In this document: positions 57,801-64,000 of the stretch, piece by piece | Position numbering within the stretch: position 1 is the first letter of the stretch | Layout of the letters: each line of letters starts with the position of its first letter | NCBI GenBank assembly: GCA_030248135.1 | Contig: JASANC010000935.1 | Span: forward strand, 42,581 to 106,580 | Direction of reading: 5' to 3' | DNA from: Theristus sp. LFF4_11 | Lineage: Eukaryota; Nematoda; Chromadorea; Monhysterida; Xyalidae | Length of the DNA stretch: 64,000 bases | Notes under the pieces: generated by a model | Databases searched by the model: none | Told to the model about the DNA's origin: nothing | What the model saw: the letters and a program-made list of their open reading frames with translations, nothing else | Position numbers and translations under genes: made by a program

Positions 57801-59004
57801 CTTATCACTGTGGCGAGCGTACATGGGCGGGCTCACCGTACGCTCAGTCTTCTCCACCAGTTTTGTACTTTGGCGTCTCTGGAATCAGTGAGAGAGCGCA
57901 TGCAAATAGAAACCAGGCTCCAAAAATGATTCGATTCAGTGCACACCACTCAGCCAGCATGACGTCAGTCAGCAGTGAATTTGAACGCTTCAGATCTCAG
58001 TGGGTGCTGGTGGCGGTCTACGAGAGCGAGGAGGAGATGCAGCGTCGTCGTCTGCTCGAGAAGGTCTCCAAGCGAAAGACGAACGATCTGAAGAGCGGCC
58101 GCAAGATCACGTACCGCTGCAACTCGTGGCGTCGTCTCGGCTGCCGCTACAGCATGTACGCCATCTTCCAGAGCGACAACAAGATCGCGCTGTACGAACG
58201 CGGCGAGCACATACACGCGATCGGCAAGATCGTCTCGCGCAAACGATTCCTCGGGCCGGACGTCGGCGTCGCGCAGACACCCGCCGCTGCGTTGCTGCCG
58301 CGGCAGCAGACGGACGCCACCGGCGATGCTCTGGCACAGCAGCACATGCACAGCGCACGTAAGCGGCTGAAGAATACGCTCTGATCGGATCACTGGTGCT
58401 AAGGACAATGACCCTAACTGGCGAAACACACTGCATCACGGACGCTCAACTGTCCTTATAGTCTTTGTAAATTGTACAATAATACAATTAGCTGATTGGT
58501 TGGTGACACACGTACAGCATGCATGCATCTTGTGAATCCGCGTCCCCGGTATTGACTGCATACCCCCATGAATCATACGCCATAGATGTGTGCACCACCA
58601 ATCAGTTATTTGTGCAACAGATGGACTGTGAATCCCCTTCCACCAAAACGGTACCTCCGGCTTCTAGAGCCGGTTAGTGATCGTTGAGCTTCAAATTAAG
58701 AAAACTGCACAACTCAGTGAATGCAGGTGATCAGCAGTCACACGCAGCCCCGGTGCCACACCCGCGAGCGCATCAAGCGACGGCCGTGAACTGCGGCGCG
58801 CAACAGCCGACCACAGTCATGGTGAGCATCCCGGCGCACAGGACACTGCTGACGGTGCCCGTTGCTGTCGCCATGAACACCAGCAACGGCGACGTGCAAC
58901 AGCACACCACGATCACCACTGCCGAGAGTAATCGCGGCGGTGTGAAGATCGAACAGCGCCACATGCCCACGGCAACCATCGTGCATGTCACGCAGAGAAA
59001 CTGA
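54831..59004 (+). CDS. Gln-rich protein with FLYWCH/WRKY-GCM1-like zinc finger
   Basis: Probable DNA-binding regulator, function unknown. Exons: 54831-~55179, 56168-56352, 56791-57188, 57416-57739, 57889-58358, 58727-59004; the last four junctions are phase-consistent and end at TGA 59002-59004. The first exon has a hydrophobic VALVGVFSAAVVAAVVIMC segment. The third carries a polyglutamine run (57 kb) ending in a basic stretch (RKPQQPRKRPNPAQMR). The fifth has the finger: KITYRCNSWRRLGCRYSMYA, FQSDNKIALYERGEHIH, a C...C...HxH pattern like that of Mutator-type and FLYWCH proteins. The tail is Thr/His/Gln-rich. The exon 1/2 junction (phase 1 donor at 55179 is assumed) and the start codon are uncertain. 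The same finger class occurs twice in SWIM-1. Confidence 0.68.
57789..57890. repeat. Diverged copy of the 53575 repeat at a splice acceptor
   Basis: ACAGAGCGGGGGCTTATCAC, GGCGGGCTCACC, CACCAGTTTTGTACTTTGGC and TCTCTGGAATCAGTG align in order with 53690-53812. The AG acceptor of the zinc-finger exon (57889) falls at its end. Confidence 0.5.
58488..58532. repeat. Half copy of the CAG/TA MITE family
   Basis: TTAGCTGATTGGTTGGTGAC followed by GCATGCATGCATCTTGTGA matches one arm and centre of the family. In the last intron of the FLYWCH-like gene. Confidence 0.5.
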
Positions 59005-59678
59005 CGCTCTGTGCTGGACATTGTTGTTCATTTGCTTGGTTTTTGCCCTGTTTTAAGTCGAGCAGAGTCTCACTTTCGAATCGCTTTTTCAGCTCGCATC
59101 AAAATTACACATTTGACAACGCTTGAAATTTACAGCACCACAATAATTATGGGTCAGTTTTATTGCCCGTTTTGAACCATGCATGTCCCACAATTTTTTG
59201 TTAAATCACTATTTTTTAAATGTACAATTCCACATAACAGTATTTATTCCACAGAAAGTATGACTTGACATTAATGAAACATCACGGCTAGTTCCTATTT
59301 GACGAGGCTATTTTTTTCACCAACGACATCACACGAATGTTTCACAGAATAAATACACCGAACAGAACTGCGACCAAAACAAAATTCAACAAAAAAACGA
59401 TACAAACATCAGCAAAGCAAACGTCACTTTATGGAACAATAGCCCCACAGAACTATTTGAAAAAAACTGCAATCGAAGAAATGGCAGAGATGTAACAGAA
59501 TTGTGTTCATCTGCGGGAATGTCATAAATTCGCGCTTACTCATGGAAACTAACAATAATGACGCACAAGACGAAACTTCTTCACCGACATTACAAACCAA
59601 AAGAAACAATGACAGAATGTTCGCTGCTTGTGCAGAATGCAGCAATCAGTGGCGCCCATCAGTGTCAATCTCTCACGC
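59005..59678. other. Intergenic between convergent FLYWCH-like gene and FAF2
   Basis: AT-rich 3' flanks of both genes; no coding exon recognised. Confidence 0.5.
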
Positions 59679-62600
59679 TCAGGCACTGTCGTCCTGCACG
59701 AGTATCACGGCACGATCCAGATTCGACTCGCCGACGGTCGTCTCCGATTCGCACTGTTCCACACTGTTCTCAGTGGGCGCGTTGCTCTGCAGGAACTGGC
59801 GCACCCAGGCAGGCTTACACCGCAGCTCGCGTTTCGGACGCATCGTCCACAGCGAGAAGTCGTACGGGCACGCGTCTTGCGTGAACGCGAAATTGTAGAG
59901 CTTCTGCAACGGAACAACCAGTGGATGTCGGTCTTCTGAACGCTACACAGCCGGAAACGAGCCCAGTCCAAAACGTACCGTCCGGGCATAATCGTCTCTA
60001 AAAACCACCCAGGTCAAAATCGTTATCCAAAAAGGATGATTTGGGTGGAAACGGAACGATTGTGGCTGGGGGAGGATTATTATGCGACGATAAAAAGGGC
60101 AATTTCGCGGTCGTCAAATTGCCACAACAGCAACCGTTGCCGGTGCTGCCGCTGCGTGCACTGACCGACAGCGAGTCCGATTGCCTGAACGTGCGCTGAC
60201 AACGCGCGCCGTTCGGAAAGCGCAGACTGATGGTCACGGTGTCCTCGGCGCTCTGCTCCTCCGGCTCGTCGGCGAGACTCGCACGCAGCTGCGTTCGCAG
60301 TTGCTCCAGTTGCTGCAAGACAAACGAGAGAACGCCTGTTGAGTGCTTGAGTCAAGCTGACTGACATGTCAGATTTGAAAAGTTTTCACGTCGAAAAAAA
60401 ACTGACCACGCGTGAAATTGGGACCCACGTCTCTGGTATGTGGAGCAGCGCCCCTTGAACCACTTTACTGCCGAAAAGACAGAACACAAACGAAACGAAA
60501 ACACATACCGCGCCAATAATAGCGATTCCAACGAGAATTGAACGGAAGTTGACTGCAGTGTTTCACAGAGTGCAGTGCCAAACGAACCGACTGACCTGCT
60601 GCCGATGTAGCTGTGCATTGTTGAGTTCCTCCAGTCTGCGTCGTTCGTCCTCTGCCTGGCGTTGCATCTCGCGTTGTCTCTCCGTCTTCTCCCTGTCTGC
60701 CCTGAGCACTTGTTCGTACGCCTGCTCCTGCTGACGGCGCAACGCAGCGTTCTGCTCTTGTTGCTCGCTGTCACACGGAAATCAAGAATCAAGAATGTCG
60801 CACTCACAATAATACATCACGAGAAAAATAGCCACAATTTCTCAGTGTGCGTAAAGCACACCCGTGCGACGGTGTGGTCGTGGACAGATCAATTTGCGGT
60901 ATCGCGGTATCCTGCGTGTTGCGGCAAGCAGCACCGGGTTTTGGCAACCGCACCGGCACCACAGTCCACCAGCACATTGTCGCACGGCACGGTTACGGCA
61001 GCAGGAGGTAATGTGTCTTATCGCCATGCTATACGATACAGATCGTCGCATCAATCGACATCACCACAATGCAGCGCACATTGTCCGCAATATGCGCTGA
61101 CCAGTGTCCTTGCCCTTACCGATCAGCCCTAGCATTCTGCAAGTACGCAGTGTTCTCGTGGATGGCGAGTTCGAGTGCGTCCACGATTCGGTCGGTCGCG
61201 TGCGCCCCCTGGATGCGTGCCACAATGGCCATGCGATTGTCGCGGTAGCCAATCAGCGCTATCGACGGGTACGTCGTCTCGCGCACTGCTTGGCTCACTG
61301 CACCAAAAACATTCGTACAAACTGGCACGTTCAGGCAACTGAGGTAACTGACGACGAAACTGCAGTTACTGCGTGTATGCTCTTGTGATGTTGGAATATT
61401 TCTCGAATGTCATCTGTCTGCACTGCATATCCGTGCGACGGTGTGGTTGGAGCGCGTGCTGAAACGCGTTTACACTTGCATGGCATTTACACCGCGTTAC
61501 AAGCAACATGTCGCACGGAGTTGCTGCACAGTAAAGCGCGTTGAGCTTGAACATTTGAATGAAACATTTTCTGAAAACAGTCCAAACGAAACATCCACCC
61601 CAGCAGCGAACATCGACCACCAAACCAAACGTATACCATGATATCCCTCGCGACTCTGCACGTCGCACGCCCAGAAGAGCAGATTGTGCTGCTGCACCAG
61701 TTGCACGAATCGCTCGCTGGCGATCGTCTCATGGCAGAAGCGTCGCGAGTCCTCGTGCGGCCACGAATGCAGATACACGAGCGCAAAACGCAGCTCGCGT
61801 TTCGCTGTGCGCAGCGCCTGAAAGCGCAGCCGTGAAACATCAGGGATTGCACTGTTGAGGCCAGAACTGTGCGAACCTGTGCCAACCGCGGTGGAAATTA
61901 TAATCGTTTCAAGAAAAATTATTCGAGTCGATTTTTGTGCTGGTCGAAACCGCTTGGGGAGACATGTGATCACATTGGGACAGGTCTCCCCAAGCGGTTT
62001 CGACCAGCACAAAAATCGACTCGAATAATTTTTCTTGAAACGATTATAATTTCTCATGGTCACCTCGGCGTACGAGTCGGGGAAAAACGGTGGATGCGGA
62101 CATTGATAGGTGTCGTCATAGCGGGCAATGAAGTTGAGCACGTCCTCTCGTGGCGATGATGAGCTTATTGCTCTGCGGCCGAACAACGTCACTAAAAACA
62201 TTCCATTCATTCATTGAGTGATATTCTACTCGCTGACAACACGTTTCGAAACACTTTTTTCCAAAAAACACCCGAAATTTAATAAAAACAACTCAAAAAC
62301 GAAGAATTAAGCCCGCTCTTTTTGCTGTTTTAAAAATGCATACAAAAATTTTAAAACTTGGTGTGACGTAACGGTGCAACCAAAAGCAATAATTGATAAA
62401 AAAGAAACTGATATAATAAGCAAGAACAGATGGAAATTGAGAAACTAACTGAAAAATTCATAAACGCTAAACACGGTGTAGAATGAGAATCGTACGGGCA
62501 ACCAAAGCAGATTGCATGCCCACTCTGACCATGTTTGTGGCGGACGCGACGGTGGGCCGATACGGCGGAGTGCAGCAGAACTGTGCAAAAAATATAAAAT

Positions 62601-62701
62601 AAGGCTGACAGATTGCGCTGCGATTCTTTCAAATCAGCGAAACTTTTCAGTTGCTGGGTTTCGTTCACTAAAGACCGCTGCAGTGTTGCTTTCCAGTTTT
62701 T
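59679..62701 (-). CDS. FAF2: FAF2/UBXD8 homolog (ER and lipid-droplet p97 adaptor), first exon missing
   Basis: UBA-UAS-UBX adaptor anchored by a hydrophobic hairpin in ER/lipid-droplet membranes; recruits p97/VCP in ERAD and lipid turnover. Eight exons in phase: 62701-62610, 62580-62450, 62191-62064, 61817-61637, 61297-61120, 60767-60596, 60312-60166, 59903-59679; 417 residues plus the missing start. Order: end of the UBA helix (KNWKATLQRSLVNETQQL), membrane hairpin (NLLWLPVRFSFYTVFSVYEF), UAS thioredoxin-like domain (TAKRELRFALVYLHSWPHED, LLFWACDVQSREGY, VRETTYPSIALIGYRDNRMA), coiled coil (RRQQEQAYEQVLRADREK) and UBX domain (VTISLRFPNGARCQRTF, LYNFAFTQDACPYDFSLW). The start of the UBA domain lies beyond 62739, where a hAT element interrupts the intron. 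The intron 61818-62063 is almost wholly a perfect hairpin. Confidence 0.93.
61894..62053. mobile_element. Perfect hairpin: 70-bp arms, 20-bp loop
   Basis: 61894-61963 and 61984-62053 are exact reverse complements over all 70 bases (outer end GAAATTATAATCGTTTCAAG, inner end CGCTTGGGGAGAC), loop 61964-61983. It fills two thirds of a 246-bp FAF2 intron. Zero mismatches suggest a very recent foldback element, or an inversion artefact. No obvious target duplication. Confidence 0.9.
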
Positions 62702-62737
62702 CTGAAAATGTTGAAAACTCCTTGAAAATCAGGTGAC

Positions 62738-64000
62738 TAGGGATGGATCCGGCAAATTTGCCGGAATCCGGGCCGGATCCGGCAAAAGCCCATTCCGGCC
62801 GGGCCGGATCCGGCAAAAATTGCCGGAATCCGGACCGGAATGGCCTTTTTATGTCTAAAAAACATCTACGAACTTTTCGTCGCTTCTTCATCACATTTTC
62901 AGCATAAAACAGCACAGACACAGAAACAAAATCAGCAAGACACAGCACGTGAACCAACCAAAAATTACAACAACAACAATTGACAAAATTCACATCGCAT
63001 AGGGATAATCAAGTGCTGGCAACACTACATTCAGAAACATGACCTTTTCGGCGTTCTGAGTAGAGAACGAGATCGGCTGTACACAAACACCTGCCTGGCT
63101 TCAGAGAACATTCGTTCGCTTGCCACGCTTGTTGGTATCGGTGCCAGGTATGTGCGCGCGATTGTCGATAGTTTGGGGTATTTAGACGAGTTCAGCCGCC
63201 AAAAGTCTAGCATTAGATCACTTTTGTCCGGTTCGTCGATAAAATCATCCGACTCGTACATATTCATTTCGCCGCGCAGTTCGTCTTCGAGACTGGATTC
63301 GCCTGACGGGTTGCGCGGTCGCGCAGCGTGAAACTCGATGCCTCCGTAGAGGCCAGTCGATTTCTTTTTTGGTTCGGGCTCGCGTTCACTTTCGTCATCG
63401 TCGTTGTTCGCGATCTCGGATGTATCGTCGCAGTTTGTGGGCGTCTCCGGTCGTTTCAAGATTTTCTTTGCAATGTGAAGTAGTTCACAACGAATCGCGC
63501 CTTCATTTTCGAAGACGACTGCAGTTTTCTTGAATTGCGGATCAACGTACGTGACCATGATGTTGGATTCGTTGTGGAAAAGCGCACGGAAGCGTGTGTC
63601 GATACTGGTCAGCAGCGTTTTTTTCGTCGTACCAATGCCACTCGCATCGACTTGTTCGATGCGCTGCTTCAGTGCTCAAACGGCGGGCAACACCATTGAA
63701 ATGGATTCGTCGTCTCGTGGATTCGTCGTTGGGGGGGGGGGTTATCGGGTTTTAGGGCGTCACGGCACCCCGCACACCCACGGTAACACACGTCGCTAAA
63801 ATCTCTGGTGTTCTGGGGCTCACAAAAAAGCAACTGTTTGACAGCTAACTGAATATGACCAACGAAGATGGCTGATTTCAAAAAAACTGCTATTGTTCAT
63901 CAACAACGTCGGCCAAAAGCTGGCAGCCACGTTTTTTAAAGTGGACGATGCTGCACATAAGTTTACCACTCAAGACAAAAGCAGTGAACCATTTACCATT
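62738..64000 (-). mobile_element. hAT transposon in a FAF2 intron, right end outside window
   Basis: The left terminus at 62738 reads TAGGGATGGATCCGGCAAAT, followed by nested GGATCCGGCAAA / TTTGCCGGAATCCGG repeats to about 62845, typical of hAT subterminal repeats. The transposase fragment on the minus strand (63674-63031) ends 290 bp before it. The other terminus is not in the window. Confidence 0.7.
63031..63674 (-). pseudogene. hAT transposase C-terminal region, broken
   Basis: Encodes the end of a hAT-family transposase: SIDTRFRALFHNESNIMVTY and VDPQFKK (the LDPRFK-type block), an acidic linker (DDESEREPEPKKK), then the hATC dimerisation domain: LMLDFWRLNSSKYPKLSTIA and IPTSVASERMFSEARQVF. 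After FSEARQVFV the frame runs into a stop at 63031-63033; the expected continuation (NAEKVMFLN) is present in another frame at about 63030-63058, so a frameshift lies near 63055-63070. Upstream a stop precedes the block at about 63675. Likely inactive, unless the upstream boundary is an intron. Confidence 0.85.

Noticed and set aside
59978..60000. Possible micro-exon in FAF2
   Set aside because: Direct joining of 60166 to 59903 keeps phase and gives a normal UBX domain; the micro-exon would add unneeded residues.

Overview
The window is animal nuclear DNA. Protein-coding genes are split into many short exons with GT-AG introns, mostly about 60-500 bp, and there are no operons or bacterial signals. 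I rebuilt genes by joining exons whose reading phases agree and whose translations match conserved animal families. The species cannot be fixed from sequence alone. Compact introns, a TRA-3/CAPN5 calpain and expanded SWIM and FLYWCH-like zinc-finger genes suggest an invertebrate, perhaps an early-branching nematode or relative; this is inference.

Left part (1-16 kb), conserved single-copy genes on both strands: a C9orf78/TLS1 spliceosomal protein (-, runs off the left edge), UVRAG (-, no N-terminal exons found), FAM8A1 (+), the LRP chaperone MESD (-), the LC8-binding zinc-finger factor ATMIN (-) and Integrator subunit 9 (+, 17 exons).

Middle (16-38 kb): two adjacent plus-strand genes, SWIM-1 and SWIM-2, each with two SWIM zinc fingers. 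SWIM-1 also has two WRKY-GCM1/FLYWCH-like fingers, and no transposase catalytic core was recognised in either. They are followed by a CAPN5/TRA-3 calpain (-, 12 exons) and an ELOVL6-type elongase (-, 5 exons) with an intron full of AATC-type repeat.

Repeat block (39.5-50.2 kb): a low-complexity homopolymer stretch abuts a roughly 10.1 kb foldback element. Its 24-bp ends are inverted, and two inverted arms of about 3.6-3.8 kb contain nested tandem repeats and CA-rich arrays. The many ORFs here are shadows of the repeats.

Right part (50.2-64 kb): a BED-finger gene (-), a short hAT-type element with an 8-bp target duplication, a Gln-rich FLYWCH-like gene (+), and FAF2/UBXD8 (-). One FAF2 intron is almost wholly a perfect 70-bp-arm hairpin; its 5'-most intron seen holds a hAT element with a frame-broken transposase.

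Four genes (FAM8A1, FAF2, MESD, ELOVL6) act at the ER, FAM8A1 and FAF2 both in ERAD, but they are dispersed with unrelated neighbours, so I infer no operon-like cluster. The most unusual content is the SWIM/FLYWCH gene set, the giant foldback element and the perfect hairpin.
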